DNA of 35,287 nucleotides from Clostridia bacterium (GTDB taxonomy: Bacteria > Bacillota > Clostridia > TANB77 > CAG-508): the NCBI GenBank assembly GCA_022790975.1, contig JAAVYF010000042.1:1-35287 (forward strand). Reading direction: 5' to 3'. A program made the position numbers and the translations under genes. This document shows positions 1-9,179 of the stretch, one piece after another. Under the pieces are notes generated by a model. That model did no database searches. It was given only the letters and a program-made list of their open reading frames with translations, and was not told the origin of the DNA. Within the stretch, counting starts at the first letter, position 1. Every line of letters starts with the position of its first letter.

Positions 1-20
1 AAGCAAGCACTCCATTCGCC

Positions 21-75
21 CTTCGGTTGGTCGCTGCGCGTCGTACGAAAAAGTATATAATATACAAGCTTTTTT
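21..75 (-). repeat. GC-rich dispersed repeat, copy A
   Basis: The reverse complement of 21-75 matches 25176-25229 with one mismatch that I can see. The shared part holds a GC-rich core (the palindromic CGTACG followed by CGCGCAGCGACC), very unlike the AT-rich surroundings. The element probably runs off the left edge of the window, so only half of the hairpin seen in copy B may be visible here. The two copies face in opposite directions. No coding potential is seen, and the function is unknown. Confidence 0.8.
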
Positions 76-245
76 TAATTTTTCTTGTCTTCCTTATTTT
101 TATTAATCTTTAATTTATACTTAAATATTTTCTTATTAAATAAAAATGATTTAAGATAATGTTAAGGATAAATTTAAAATTTTCTTTTATGACTTAAGTT
201 GCAATTAAAAAAAGTGTAATTTTAACCCTAAAAGTGAAAAATATC

Positions 246-274
246 TTGACAATATTGAATAATACATATACAAT
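246..274 (+). promoter_or_regulatory. Sigma-A promoter of rny
   Basis: TTGACA at 246-251 and TACAAT at 269-274 are separated by 17 bases. The promoter lies about 90 bases before the RNase Y start, leaving an AT-rich leader. Confidence 0.7.
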
Positions 275-363
275 ATAATTGTTATAGAATAACAAAATAC
301 AATATAAATTAAATATATAATTTATTTGTACATTGAAAATTTAATAGAAAGAGGTAAAATATT

Positions 364-1908
364 ATGCAAGAAATACTTATTTACATTGCCATCTTTCTTG
401 TCTCAGCTGTAATTTTTACATTTGTAGGATTTACAATAAGGAAAAAAATTGCAGAATCTAAAATTGAAGGTGCAGAAAAAGAGGCTAAAAGAATAGTTGA
501 AAATGCTAAGAATGAAGCCGAAAACTTAAAAAAAGAAGAAGTTATTAGATCTAAAGAAGAGGTATTACAAATAAGAAATGATTTAGACAAAGAGATTAAA
601 GAAAGAAGAGGCGAGATTCAATTACAAGAAAAAAGATTGATTCAAAAAGAAGAAAATCTTGAAAAACGTACATCAGTTTTTGAAGGAAAAGAAAAAGAAT
701 TAGAAAGAAAATATACAGAAAATGAACAAAAACGTCAAGAACTTGATGAAATGTATAATAGAGAAATGGAAGAACTTCAAAGAATTTCTGGATTAACTGT
801 TGAACAAGCTAAACAACAATTACTTAGTGAATTAGAAAATGAATTGTCAATGGAAAAAGCATCATTAATTCGTGAATTTGAGCAAAAGGCAAAAGATGAA
901 GCTCAAAAAAATGCAAAAGAAGTTATTGGTTTAGCAATTCAAAAATGTGCAGCAGATCATACTTCAGAAACAACAGTATCAGTTGTTGCACTTCCAAATG
1001 ACGAAATGAAAGGAAGAATAATTGGTAGAGAAGGTAGAAATATCAAAACTCTTGAAACATTAACAGGAATTGATTTAATAATAGATGATACTCCTGAGGC
1101 AGTTATTATTTCAGGATTTGACCCATTAAGAAGAGAAGTTGCAAGAATAGCTTTAGAAAAGCTAATTGATGATGGAAGAATTCATCCAGCAAAAATTGAA
1201 GAAGTTGTAGAAAAAGCTAAAGAAGAAGTTCAAGAAATTATTAAATCTGAAGGTGAAAGAGCCTTATTAGAAACAGGTGTAAATAATTTGCATCCAGACC
1301 TTGTTAAATTAATTGGAAAATTAAAATATAGAACAAGTTATGGCCAAAATGTTTTAAATCACTCAATTGAAGTTTCAAATTTAGCCCGCTTGATGGCAGA
1401 CGAGCTTGGGGTAAATTCGAAAATTGCAAAAAGGGCTGGTTTATTGCATGATATAGGAAAATCATTAGACCATGATATGGAAGGAACTCATGTTGAAATA
1501 GGAGTTGAAGTACTTAAAAAGTACAAAGAAAACAACATTGTAATAAATGCTGTAGAAGCCCATCATGGTGATGTTGAACCTGTTTCGATAGAAGCTATTT
1601 TAGTACAAGCTGCTGATGCAATTTCTGCTTCAAGACCTGGAGCAAGAAGAGAAACATTAGAAGCTTATATTAAGAGACTAGAAAAACTTGAAGAAATTGC
1701 AAATTCATTTGAAGGTGTTGAAACTTCATTTGCAATTCAAGCAGGTAGAGAAGTAAGGTTAATAGTAAAACCTGATAAAGTTTCTGATAGCGATATGGTT
1801 ATTATGGCGAGAGATGTTGCAAAACGCGTTGAAAGTGAAATGGAATATCCAGGACAAATCAAAGTAAATGTAATACGTGAAACTCGTGTAATAGATTATG
1901 CAAAATAA
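364..1908 (+). CDS. rny: Ribonuclease Y
   Basis: RNase Y is the membrane-anchored endoribonuclease that starts mRNA decay in many Firmicutes. At 514 residues this protein has the family's usual length and order: an N-terminal membrane helix (about residues 5-25), a long charged coiled coil (about 30-200), a KH RNA-binding domain with [10 protein letters not shown], and an HD phosphohydrolase domain with LLHDIGKS followed by an HHGD motif. An AGAGG ribosome site sits before the ATG. It is transcribed alone from a consensus promoter and ends at a strong hairpin. It contains no CGG codon and reads intact, using CGT and CGC for Arg, which shows that other CGN codons work normally here. Confidence 0.98.
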   Translation: MQEILIYIAIFLVSAVIFTFVGFTIRKKIAESKIEGAEKEAKRIVENAKNEAENLKKEEVIRSKEEVLQIRNDLDKEIKERRGEIQLQEKRLIQKEENLEKRTSVFEGKEKELERKYTENEQKRQELDEMYNREMEELQRISGLTVEQAKQQLLSELENELSMEKASLIREFEQKAKDEAQKNAKEVIGLAIQKCAADHTSETTVSVVALPNDEMKGRIIGREGRNIKTLETLTGIDLIIDDTPEAVIISGFDPLRREVARIALEKLIDDGRIHPAKIEEVVEKAKEEVQEIIKSEGERALLETGVNNLHPDLVKLIGKLKYRTSYGQNVLNHSIEVSNLARLMADELGVNSKIAKRAGLLHDIGKSLDHDMEGTHVEIGVEVLKKYKENNIVINAVEAHHGDVEPVSIEAILVQAADAISASRPGARRETLEAYIKRLEKLEEIANSFEGVETSFAIQAGREVRLIVKPDKVSDSDMVIMARDVAKRVESEMEYPGQIKVNVIRETRVIDYAK

Positions 1909-1910
1909 AA

Positions 1911-1952
1911 CAAAAAGACGTTAGATTTTTTCTAGCGTCTTTTTGTATTTTT
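1911..1952 (+). terminator. Rho-independent terminator of rny
   Basis: A 15-base stem (1911-1925 with 1931-1945, one G.U pair) with a TTTTT loop begins just after the rny stop and is followed by a T-rich run. Confidence 0.9.
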
Positions 1953-2026
1953 TATATTAGCTTTTGATATTTTGAAAGTAAATTAAATAATTGGATAAAT
2001 TATAAAAATATAAATAAAATTTTCTA

Positions 2027-2055
2027 TTGACAAATTTATTTTTGTTAATTATAAT
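2027..2055 (+). promoter_or_regulatory. Promoter of tRNA-Thr
   Basis: Perfect consensus: TTGACA at 2027-2032, a 17-base spacer, TATAAT at 2050-2055. The tRNA begins 17 bases after the -10 box. Confidence 0.85.
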
Positions 2056-2071
2056 TACAAATGTAGTTAAT

Positions 2072-2147
2072 GCCACCTTAGCTCAGTTGATAGAGCAATT
2101 GATTAGTAATCAATAGGTCGTCAGTTTGAATCTGACAGGTGGCTCCA
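2072..2147 (+). tRNA. tRNA-Thr(AGU), CCA encoded
   Basis: A complete cloverleaf of 76 bases: acceptor stem GCCACCT/AGGTGGC, D-stem GCTC/GAGC, anticodon stem ATTGA/TCAAT with loop TTAGTAA, T-arm GTCAG/CTGAC, discriminator T and encoded CCA. The middle of the anticodon loop is AGT, which pairs with the threonine codon ACU. A34 is uncommon in bacteria outside tRNA-Arg(ACG). It has its own consensus promoter and terminator, so it is expressed as a single unit. Confidence 0.93.
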
Positions 2148-2149
2148 AA

Positions 2150-2190
2150 AAATAGCTCAATTACTATAAATGTGATTGAGCTATTTTTGT
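2150..2190 (+). terminator. Terminator of tRNA-Thr
   Basis: A 14-base stem (2151-2164 with 2172-2185, one G.U pair), a 7-base loop and a T-run lie immediately after the CCA end. Confidence 0.9.
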
Positions 2191-2495
2191 GTTTTTAGAA
2201 CTATAAAAATTATATAGATATAAAATAAAATTTCTATTCTGTTATATTTGCAGGATAGTTTTTTGGTTCTTTGTCAATAGTTGGGGGAAGGATTTTGTAA
2301 AAGATATTCATCTCAATATTTTTTAATAAAGAAGAAAACTTACAAAATCGTAAGAGTAATGTAAGATAAATCACTATGAACTATCAGAAAAGGAAGTTAT
2401 AATAATAGTAGATTAAAAGAAATTTTTTATTGTAGAAACACAAAGTGTTTGAAACAGTTTGAAGGCAAAAATATTATTAAAGAGGAGAAATGGAT
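2191..2495. other. Gene-free stretch before 2496
   Basis: AT-rich sequence with no convincing ORF. A small perfect hairpin, AAACAC-AAA-GTGTTT (2436-2450), lies 46 bases before the next gene. GAGGAG at 2482-2487 is that gene's ribosome site. Confidence 0.5.
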
Positions 2496-2984
2496 ATGTT
2501 TGGAATATTTAAAATGGTATTTTTAGTAATCATAGCATTAGTAATAATATTATGCATTACAATTTTTAATACAGGAATTGCAGAGAATCCAAAAGATAAA
2601 ATTATAAATATTTATGATTCATTTATACAAAGTTTTGACACAGCAGGTTTAACAAGTAATTGGCAATTAAAAGGTAAAAGAAAATATGGAATAGATAAAT
2701 ATGTTGGAACTTATGTAGCAAGTTATGATAATTATTCAGCAGAAGAAACGATATTTGGTGGAACAGCATTAAACAGAAAAAATGGAAGTCATATAAAAGT
2801 AAAAATAAAAGTAGAAAAAGAAAATGGTAACATAGATGTAATCGCTAAACTAGGAAATAATGAAACTACTTTAATTAATAATACAGGAGAATATGAAGAT
2901 AACATTTATGTTGAAGGTGTTAGTTATTATTTAATGATTAAATTAGATGATTTTAAAGGAAATATCGATATTATAGCAGAATAG
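2496..2984 (+). CDS. Membrane-anchored protein of unknown function
   Basis: I do not recognise a family. The 162-residue product starts with one hydrophobic helix (about residues 5-25, FGIFKMVFLVIIALVII), followed by a soluble outer part rich in beta-prone sequence and Asn/Lys/Gly. This suggests a signal-anchored extracellular domain. An ATG six bases upstream (2490) is in frame but lies only two bases from the GAGGAG ribosome site, so the ATG at 2496 is the better start. It precedes a peptidoglycan transglycosylase and a secreted protease, so an envelope role is plausible but unproven. Confidence 0.75.
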   Translation: MFGIFKMVFLVIIALVIILCITIFNTGIAENPKDKIINIYDSFIQSFDTAGLTSNWQLKGKRKYGIDKYVGTYVASYDNYSAEETIFGGTALNRKNGSHIKVKIKVEKENGNIDVIAKLGNNETTLINNTGEYEDNIYVEGVSYYLMIKLDDFKGNIDIIAE

Positions 2985-3133
2985 AAAAAATTTTAGATAT
3001 AAAGCATAATAGAGTGATTCAATCAATAAAAGATTTTTGGTTATTAAATATTAGGGACTAGTAGAGAAATAATAATAATTATTATTGTTGTAATTTATAA
3101 AAATGAATAAGAGTAGCAAAAGAGGATGTAAAT

Positions 3134-3835
3134 ATGAAGAAATTAAAAAAAATAGTGTTATTATTATTATTATTGATAATAATTAGTATAGTATTTATGC
3201 TTATAGGAAAGGGATATAAATTATATAAAGAAGCAATAGAAGAAATAGGTATAGAAAATAAAATAAAAGAAATAAAAAGTAAAGAAAATTACACAGAAAT
3301 TTCAGACTTACCACAAATTTATATTAATGCAGTATTATCAATAGAAGATCATAGATTTTATAAACACTTTGGAATAGATTTAATTGCAATAGGCAGAGCA
3401 ACAATAAATGATATAAAAGCTATGGCGTTTGTAGAAGGTGGAAGTACAATAACACAACAATTAGCAAAAAATATATATTTTACAAAAGATAAAAAAGTTG
3501 AAAGAAAAATAGCAGAAGTATTTATGGCATTTAAAATAGAAAATAAATGTGAAAAAGATGAAATATTAGAATTATATTTAAATACTATTTATTTTGGAGA
3601 GGGATATTATACTGTAAGAGAAGCAAGTTTGGGATATTTTGGAAAAGAGCCAAACCAGATGACAGATTATGAAGCAACTATGCTTGCAGGAATACCAAAT
3701 GCACCATCAATATATGCTCCAACTAAAAATCCAGAATTAGCAAAACAAAGACAAAAACGAGTAATAAACAAAATGATAAAATATAAATATCTTACACAAA
3801 GTGAAGCTGATAAAATATTAGAACAGAAAGAATAA
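3134..3835 (+). CDS. Monofunctional peptidoglycan glycosyltransferase (GT51)
   Basis: GT51 enzymes polymerise lipid II into glycan strands outside the membrane. The 233-residue protein has one N-terminal membrane helix (about 5-25) and the GT51 motifs in order: EDHRFYKHFGID, which carries the catalytic Glu, then GGSTITQQLAKN, the KIAEVFMAFKIE helix, and LELYLNTIYFGEGYYTVREA. There is no transpeptidase (penicillin-binding) domain, so it is the single-domain MGT/MtgA type rather than a class A PBP. AGAGGAT precedes the ATG. Another polymerase (RodA/FtsW or PBP1) would be expected elsewhere in the genome. Confidence 0.93.
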   Translation: MKKLKKIVLLLLLLIIISIVFMLIGKGYKLYKEAIEEIGIENKIKEIKSKENYTEISDLPQIYINAVLSIEDHRFYKHFGIDLIAIGRATINDIKAMAFVEGGSTITQQLAKNIYFTKDKKVERKIAEVFMAFKIENKCEKDEILELYLNTIYFGEGYYTVREASLGYFGKEPNQMTDYEATMLAGIPNAPSIYAPTKNPELAKQRQKRVINKMIKYKYLTQSEADKILEQKE

Positions 3836-3895
3836 AAGAATAGAGGAGTTATAAGAAAATAAAATTAAGTTAAAATTGGTAAAATGAAAAATTAG

Positions 3896-3924
3896 TTGAC
3901 ATATACATTATAAATATGTATAAT
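3896..3924 (+). promoter_or_regulatory. Consensus promoter of the serine protease
   Basis: TTGACA at 3896-3901 and TATAAT at 3919-3924 with a 17-base spacer: a perfect consensus, about 60 bases before the ATG at 3983. Confidence 0.85.
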
Positions 3925-3982
3925 GAGAATATATTAATAGTCGACAATTAATATTTAAATAGTTATAATAGGAGTAATGTAT

Positions 3983-4994
3983 ATGAAAAAATAAATTAAA
4001 AAGTTTTATTATAATATTTTTTGCTATAATAATTTTAGATTTTTCAAATGTTTCGGCAACATTTTTAGATGATGAAAATATAGAAGAAATCCCAAAACCG
4101 GATTTTAAAGTAGAAGTAATAACAAAAGAAAAGATAATTAATCAAAATGAATTTAATTTAATGAGTAATGATATTCAGGATAATATTGTTACTGAAAAAG
4201 GATATATAGAAACAGAAGGCTATATTCCGGAGAATATAGAAATTGCAGATAGTAATTCTCAAATTTCTCCATTTACAATTTTTGGAGATGATGATAGAAC
4301 ATTTATTAGTAGTTCAAATATTTCTAAATTTCCATATACAGCTATTGGATATCTTGAAGTTACTTTAGAAGATGGAAGTGTTAGAAGAGGAACAGGAATG
4401 TTAATAGGAAAAAATATAGTATTAACAGCAGGTCATATGTTATATGATGGAGAACATAAAAAAAAGGCTGAATATGTATTGTTTTGTCCAGGAATTGTAG
4501 AGAATCCACATAAAACAACTCCTCCAAATGGACATTCATGGGCTAGTGAAATTTACTATGAAGATTATATGAATAGTATTCCTAAATGGCAAAGTGATTC
4601 AGATCAAAGTAGTAATGATTGGGGAATAGTAGTTTTAAGAGATAATTTAGGAGAGAAAACTGGTTGGGCTAAACTTCGTTATTATATAAATTCAACTGAT
4701 ATGATAGATATAAATTTTGAATTATGTGGTTATCCAAAATATGTAAAAAGAAATGGAAATCATGAACAATTTCGTCAATGGACACATACAGGTCCTATAA
4801 AATTTGCACAGCCTAGATGGTTATCATATTGGATTGATGCTGATGGTGGTCAAAGTGGATGTCCTATTATGACTTTAGACACACATGCTATTGCTGGAAT
4901 TCATAGTCAAAGTACAGAAGGTTGGAATTATGGTTGTAATATTTCGTCAGATATTATAACAATGGCTAATTTATTTATAAGACAAAATGAATAA
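3983..4994 (+). CDS. Secreted V8-like serine protease, frame broken at codon 4
   Basis: The body (open from 3996 in one frame) is a trypsin-fold protease of the glutamyl-endopeptidase/V8 type. It has LTAGHML for the catalytic His, SNDWGIVVL for the likely Asp, and GGQSGCPI for the catalytic Ser. The best start is ATG 3983 behind AGGAG, but reading runs ATG-AAA-AAA-TAA and stops. Removing one base from the A6 tract gives MKNKLKSF followed by a hydrophobic helix and VSA, a perfect signal peptide joined to the protease. The first in-frame ATG downstream (4161) would lack any signal. So this is a one-base slip in a homopolymer: a mutation, phase variation, transcript slippage or a sequence error. 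It is not one of the CGG sites. Confidence 0.85.
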
Positions 4995-5027
4995 TAACTA
5001 ATTATAATATTAAAAGGAAATAATAGA

Positions 5028-5451
5028 ATGAATTTGAAAAATAAGATATTTATTAAAAGAATAATATTATTGGTAATTTGTTTAGAAACAATTGGATTAA
5101 TAATTTTACGGATTTATAAATTTAAATTCAAAAGTTAAACTAAAAGGATATTTATTATCATTTCCTAATTCAGATAAAAATTGGGATGGAAGTACTAAAA
5201 TTGGTGTAATAACATCTATTGATTACATAGGAGCTAGACCAAATGCAAATGTTTTATTTGAAGATAATTATGGAGAATATAGTTTTGGAATTGATGAAAA
5301 TACATTGTTATTTTCAGAAGATTCATCTGTAGCTAAATTTGAGCTTAAAGAAGGAGATGTGATTAGAATTTATTTTAATGGTGGAATAATGGAATCTGCA
5401 CCAAGCCAGATATATAATGTACAAAAAGTAGAAATCTTTGATAGAAAGTAA
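5028..5451 (+). CDS. Small membrane-anchored extracellular protein restored by a CGG +1 shift
   Basis: This gene is invisible as a single ORF. From ATG 5028 (behind AAAGGAAA) it encodes MNLKNKIFIKRIILLVICL and the rest of a hydrophobic helix up to a CGG at 5109. Read straight it stops nine codons later. Skipping the C gives Gly and 113 further codons without a stop, ending at TAA 5449-5451, for a 140-residue product. The outer part has a beta-rich look (VKLKGYLLSFPNSDKNWDG, later GGIMESAPSQIYNVQKVEIF) and ends just before a strong terminator. I do not recognise the family. Codon usage after the shift matches the neighbours, so it looks like a live gene, probably transcribed with the upstream protease. 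Confidence 0.82.
5109..5111 (+). other. CGG +1 shift site 1 (TTA CGG A)
   Basis: In-frame CGG in the small gene at 5028. Skipping C gives TTA-GGA-TTT (Leu-Gly-Phe), inside the end of the membrane helix. Confidence 0.82.
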
Positions 5452-5513
5452 TTTAGTAATAACATTTGAATTATAAATATTTGTTTATTTTTAAAATATT
5501 TGAAAATAAAGTT

Positions 5514-5548
5514 AAAGTGCTAGCAAAATATTTGCCAGCACTTTTTTG
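5514..5548 (+). terminator. Terminator after the 5028 gene
   Basis: Stem AAGTGCTAGCAAA (5515-5527) with TTTGCCAGCACTT (5531-5543), one mismatch, followed by T6. Confidence 0.85.
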
Positions 5549-5865
5549 GACAAGAAAACCACACGTTATATGTGAGGTTAAGATTTATAGTAAATCTCCT
5601 AACAATTGAATTTAAATATTTTGCATATTAAAAGTAAGTATTTAATTTTAATGATAAAGTTCTAAATAATAAGCGTCTAATGATATTGTTATATTTAAAT
5701 AATTGATTAAAATAACTAATTAAAATTTTCATAAAATACTTTAATTTAAAAATACTTTATGTTATAATTTAAAACATTAAAATAAAAAATTAGAATTGAG
5801 AAATTTTTAATTTTAAAAACTAGAAAATTGTTCTAGTATAAGAAAAAATAAAAGGTGGAATATAA
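5549..5865. other. Gene-free stretch with two small hairpins before ychF
   Basis: No ORF is seen here. Two tandem hairpins occur: 5557-5579 (AACC-A-CACG with UGUG-A-GGUU) and AGATTTA-TAG-TAAATCT just after it. The rest is AT-rich and ends in the ychF ribosome site AAGGTGG. The hairpins could belong to a small RNA or leader, but nothing specific is recognised. Confidence 0.4.
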
Positions 5866-6963
5866 ATGAAAATAGGAATCGTAGGACTTCCAAATGTTGG
5901 AAAAAGTACATTATTTAATAGTATTACAAAAGCAGGAGCTGAATGTGCAAATTATCCATTTTGTACAATTGAACCAAATGTAGGAATGGTTACAGTACCA
6001 GATGAAAGAATAGAAAAATTAACAGAAATTTATAAACCTGAAAAAACAACTTATGCTACTATTGAATTTGTTGATATTGCTGGTTTAGTAAAAGGAGCAA
6101 GTAAGGGAGAAGGTTTAGGAAATAAATTTTTATCACATATTAGAGAAGTAGATAGTATAGCTCATGTTGTAAGATGTTTTGAAAATGAAAATATAGTTCA
6201 TGTAGATGGGGCAGTTGACCCAATTAGAGATATTGAAACTATTAATCTTGAACTTTGTTTAGCAGATTTAGAAACTGTAGAAAAAAGATTAGATAGAGCA
6301 AAAAAATCTTTAAAGGCTGATAAAAAATTTCAAATTGAAGTTGATGTTTGGGAAAAAATTAAACTTGGATTAGAAGCAGGAACTATAGCAAGAAAACTTG
6401 AATTAAATGATGAAGAAAAGGAAATAATAAAGGATAGCTTCCTATTAACAATGAAACCAGTATTATATGTTGGTAATATTTCGGAAGATGAAATTGAAAA
6501 TCCAAATGGAAATAGCAATATTCAGAAATTAACAGAATATGCAAAAAAAGAAAATGCAGAAGTTATTCCTTTATGTATAAAAATAGAAGAAGAATTAAGT
6601 GGATTAGAAAAAGATGATAAAAATGAAATGCTTGAAGCTTTAGGATTAAAAGAATCTGGTTTAGATAAGTTAATAAAAGCAAGCTATAAATTATTAGGAT
6701 TAATGTCTTTTTTAACAGCAGGTGAACCAGAAGTTAGAGCATGGACAATAAAAATAGGAACTAAAGCACCTCAAGCGGCAGGAAAAATTCATTCAGATAT
6801 TGAAAGAGGTTTTATAAGAGCTGAAGTAATTTCATATGAAGATTTTATAGATCCAGCAAATGGCTCAATGGTAACTGCTAAAGAAAAAGGTTTGGTCAGA
6901 TCAGAAGGTAAAGAATATGTTATGAAAGATGGAGATATTGTCTTATTCAGGTTTAATGTTTAA
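5866..6963 (+). CDS. ychF: Redox-regulated ATPase YchF (OLA1 family)
   Basis: YchF is a universally conserved P-loop NTPase of the Obg-related class that prefers ATP and associates with ribosomes. The 365 residues match the family length. GLPNVGKSTLFN is the P-loop at residues 7-18, NYPFCTIEPNVG is switch I, and DIAGLVKGASKGEGLGN is the G3 region. The C-terminal TGS-like domain ends in MKDGDIVLFRFNV. AAAGGTGG precedes the ATG. CGG occurs only out of phase (for example TCG-GAA at 6481), and the gene reads straight through. Confidence 0.98.
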   Translation: MKIGIVGLPNVGKSTLFNSITKAGAECANYPFCTIEPNVGMVTVPDERIEKLTEIYKPEKTTYATIEFVDIAGLVKGASKGEGLGNKFLSHIREVDSIAHVVRCFENENIVHVDGAVDPIRDIETINLELCLADLETVEKRLDRAKKSLKADKKFQIEVDVWEKIKLGLEAGTIARKLELNDEEKEIIKDSFLLTMKPVLYVGNISEDEIENPNGNSNIQKLTEYAKKENAEVIPLCIKIEEELSGLEKDDKNEMLEALGLKESGLDKLIKASYKLLGLMSFLTAGEPEVRAWTIKIGTKAPQAAGKIHSDIERGFIRAEVISYEDFIDPANGSMVTAKEKGLVRSEGKEYVMKDGDIVLFRFNV

Positions 6964-7020
6964 TGTTACAAAAAGGTTATAAATGTTACAAAAATGTAAT
7001 ACAAAAATATCAAAATTTGC

Positions 7021-7049
7021 TTGCATTATAAAATTTAATTGTTTATAAT
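7021..7049 (+). promoter_or_regulatory. Promoter of the LPYTG protein
   Basis: TTGCAT at 7021-7026, a 17-base spacer, TATAAT at 7044-7049, 43 bases before the gene. Confidence 0.7.
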
Positions 7050-7092
7050 AGTAATAGATTTTGAATAAGAAAAGTGAAGTGAGGGTTAAAAA

Positions 7093-7503
7093 ATGAGAAG
7101 AGAAAAAATTATTATAAGTTTTGTAGTTATGATAGTATTATTAGTATTATGTAGTGTATCAGTATTTGCAACTGATATAACAACAAATACAGGAACAACA
7201 ACTATAACAACTATAACAGCCAATAATACAGGCAGTACAGGAAATACAACTCAAATAACAGCATCTTCAAATAATGTAGGTAATCAAAGTACTCCAATTT
7301 CAACAAATAAAACTAATACTGAAGCAAAAAATAATACTACAAGTTTAACAAGCTCATATAATACAAATAATGCAGCAAACACTACAAGTAATTCAAGTAG
7401 CTTACCATATACAGGTGTAAGTTCTTCAATTGTTTTTATAATAATAGCTTTAGTTGTTTCAGCAGTTTATGCTTATAAAAAAGTTTCTGATTATAATATG
7501 TAA
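7093..7503 (+). CDS. Small Thr/Asn/Ser-rich LPYTG cell-wall protein
   Basis: The 136-residue product has the layout of a sortase substrate. There is a signal peptide ending near VSVFA (about residue 27), then a low-complexity Thr/Asn/Ser region of about 75 residues with no recognisable fold. The sorting signal LPYTG is at 104-108, followed by a hydrophobic helix (SSIVFIIIALVVSAVYA) and a lysine-containing tail. It could be a heavily decorated or stalk-like wall protein. A class B/D-like sortase lies about 10.5 kb downstream (18010), but nothing shows that this sortase processes this substrate. The gene has its own promoter and terminator. Confidence 0.88.
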   Translation: MRREKIIISFVVMIVLLVLCSVSVFATDITTNTGTTTITTITANNTGSTGNTTQITASSNNVGNQSTPISTNKTNTEAKNNTTSLTSSYNTNNAANTTSNSSSLPYTGVSSSIVFIIIALVVSAVYAYKKVSDYNM

Positions 7504-7508
7504 TTAAA

Positions 7509-7542
7509 CAAAAAAAGCCAGATGATTTATCTGGCTTTTTTT
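7509..7542 (+). terminator. Terminator after the LPYTG protein
   Basis: Perfect 13-base stem (7511-7523 with 7529-7541), loop GATTT, ending in T7. Confidence 0.92.
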
Positions 7543-7589
7543 AAGTTAAAATATATTTTAAGTAAATCTAAAATAAAATTAATTTCCTA

Positions 7590-7618
7590 TTGAAAACTGG
7601 CATTTAATCTGTTATAAT
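7590..7618 (+). promoter_or_regulatory. Promoter of the CpsC/CpsD-like gene
   Basis: TTGAAA at 7590-7595, a 17-base spacer, TATAAT at 7613-7618. Confidence 0.75.
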
Positions 7619-7670
7619 GCATATGTAAAAAATAAAAATGTATTATTATGTAAATTGAAGGGATAATATT

Positions 7671-9083
7671 ATGGAAGATGAACTTGATATAAAAAATTTA
7701 GTTAACACTTTATGGAGAAAAAAGAAAATAATTTTAATAGTAACAATTATTTTTTTTGTATTCGGGCTTTTTAAATATGGTAGAGCAAGTAAAGTAGTAC
7801 CAAATAATAGTAATATTGGCAATAACTCTTTTAATTTTGGAAAATATACTGCAGAAGCAAGCTTTATAGTTGGAAATGAAGAAAAAGTAAACGAATCATC
7901 TGGAAGTGCACTTTTGAATTCGGGAGAAACAGTTCCAACAGATTCAACATCTATGTCCAAAAATAGAGTAGTGGTAGATGGAGCTTTGGTTGCAACATAT
8001 ACAGATATTTTGAAATCTAAAAAAATATTAAATGGAGTAATAGAAGAACTAAAATTAGATATATCTGCAACAGAATTAAGTAAATCTATATTATTAACTA
8101 GAGCTGAGTCTAGTAATTTATTAAAACTTTATGTTGGTTATTCAGATGGAAGATTAGCTTTAGAAATAACAGATAAATTATTAAATAAATTAATTGAAAC
8201 ATCAAAAGAAATATATAAAATAGATGGAATAATATTAGATAAATCTAGCATATTAGAAGAAGAAGAAATAGAAAAATTAAAAGGAAATTTAAATACAAAT
8301 CAAACAGCTACAAATGGAACTAGTGCTCCAGTAGTACAACCAAAAGAAGGTGGTATTTCAATAAAAAAAGTAATAATTGTAACTGCATTTGGATTTATAT
8401 TAAGCTGTGGGGTTATAGTTGTTATAGAATTATTTGATTCGACCATAAAAAATCAAGAAGAGTTAGAAAAAGCCACAAAATTAAAAACTTTAACTACAAT
8501 TAAAAATGATGAAAATGATGTTAAAAATAAATTTAGAATTCTTAGAGTAAATATAAATGAATGTAAAACTATTTTAATAACTAGTGCTGAAAAAGAATCT
8601 GGAAAGTCTTATGTAGCAACAAACTTAGCAAAATCATTTGCAAGACTTGGAAAAAGAGTATTGTTATTAGATTTAACAAAAAATGAAAGTAGTTTATTAA
8701 AAAAATATGAAGGTGTTGGCTTATCTGATTTTTTAGAAAGTCAAGAAAAATTTATAGAGAAATTTGCAATAGAAACTAAAAATAAAAATTTAAGTGTATT
8801 ACCAGTTGGAAAAAAAGTAGATGGAATAACAGAATTTTTAGAATCGCCAAGAATGGCAGAAATTTTGAAAGATGCTGAGAGAATTTATGATGTTATAATA
8901 ATAGATACTGAAAATGTACTAGAATCTGCAAATACTTTAGCTATGGCAAAAATTGCAAAATTTTCAGTATTGGTTTGTTTAGAAAGAAAAACACAATTAT
9001 CAAATGTGATTAAAGCTAAAAATAATATAGAAGATGTTGGCGGAAATGTAATAGGAACAGTTTTAAATAAAATGTTAAAATAG
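7671..9083 (+). CDS. Fused Wzz/CpsC-CpsD-like polysaccharide chain-length protein
   Basis: The N-terminal part (about residues 1-260) is a Wzz/CpsC-like domain: a short cytoplasmic head, a first helix (IILIVTIIFFVFGLF), an extracellular segment, and a second helix (VIIVTAFGFILSCGVIVV). The C-terminal 200 residues are a CpsD/CapB-like P-loop domain with Walker A-like SAEKESGKSYVATNLA, VLLLDLTKN and the Walker B-like VIIIDTENV. Fused forms control export and length of exopolysaccharide. Two oddities: the usual Asp-x-Asp of Walker A' reads DLT, and there is no tyrosine-rich tail, so tyrosine-kinase activity is doubtful. No glycosyltransferase genes are adjacent. Confidence 0.87.
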   Translation: MEDELDIKNLVNTLWRKKKIILIVTIIFFVFGLFKYGRASKVVPNNSNIGNNSFNFGKYTAEASFIVGNEEKVNESSGSALLNSGETVPTDSTSMSKNRVVVDGALVATYTDILKSKKILNGVIEELKLDISATELSKSILLTRAESSNLLKLYVGYSDGRLALEITDKLLNKLIETSKEIYKIDGIILDKSSILEEEEIEKLKGNLNTNQTATNGTSAPVVQPKEGGISIKKVIIVTAFGFILSCGVIVVIELFDSTIKNQEELEKATKLKTLTTIKNDENDVKNKFRILRVNINECKTILITSAEKESGKSYVATNLAKSFARLGKRVLLLDLTKNESSLLKKYEGVGLSDFLESQEKFIEKFAIETKNKNLSVLPVGKKVDGITEFLESPRMAEILKDAERIYDVIIIDTENVLESANTLAMAKIAKFSVLVCLERKTQLSNVIKAKNNIEDVGGNVIGTVLNKMLK

Positions 9084-9179
9084 TTATTAAATAAAGAGGA
9101 GATTCTATAGATAAAGCTGAATTAAAATAATTAATTCAGAAATTGAAAACTGCTCTAAAAGTTATTGGAGTTATAAATT

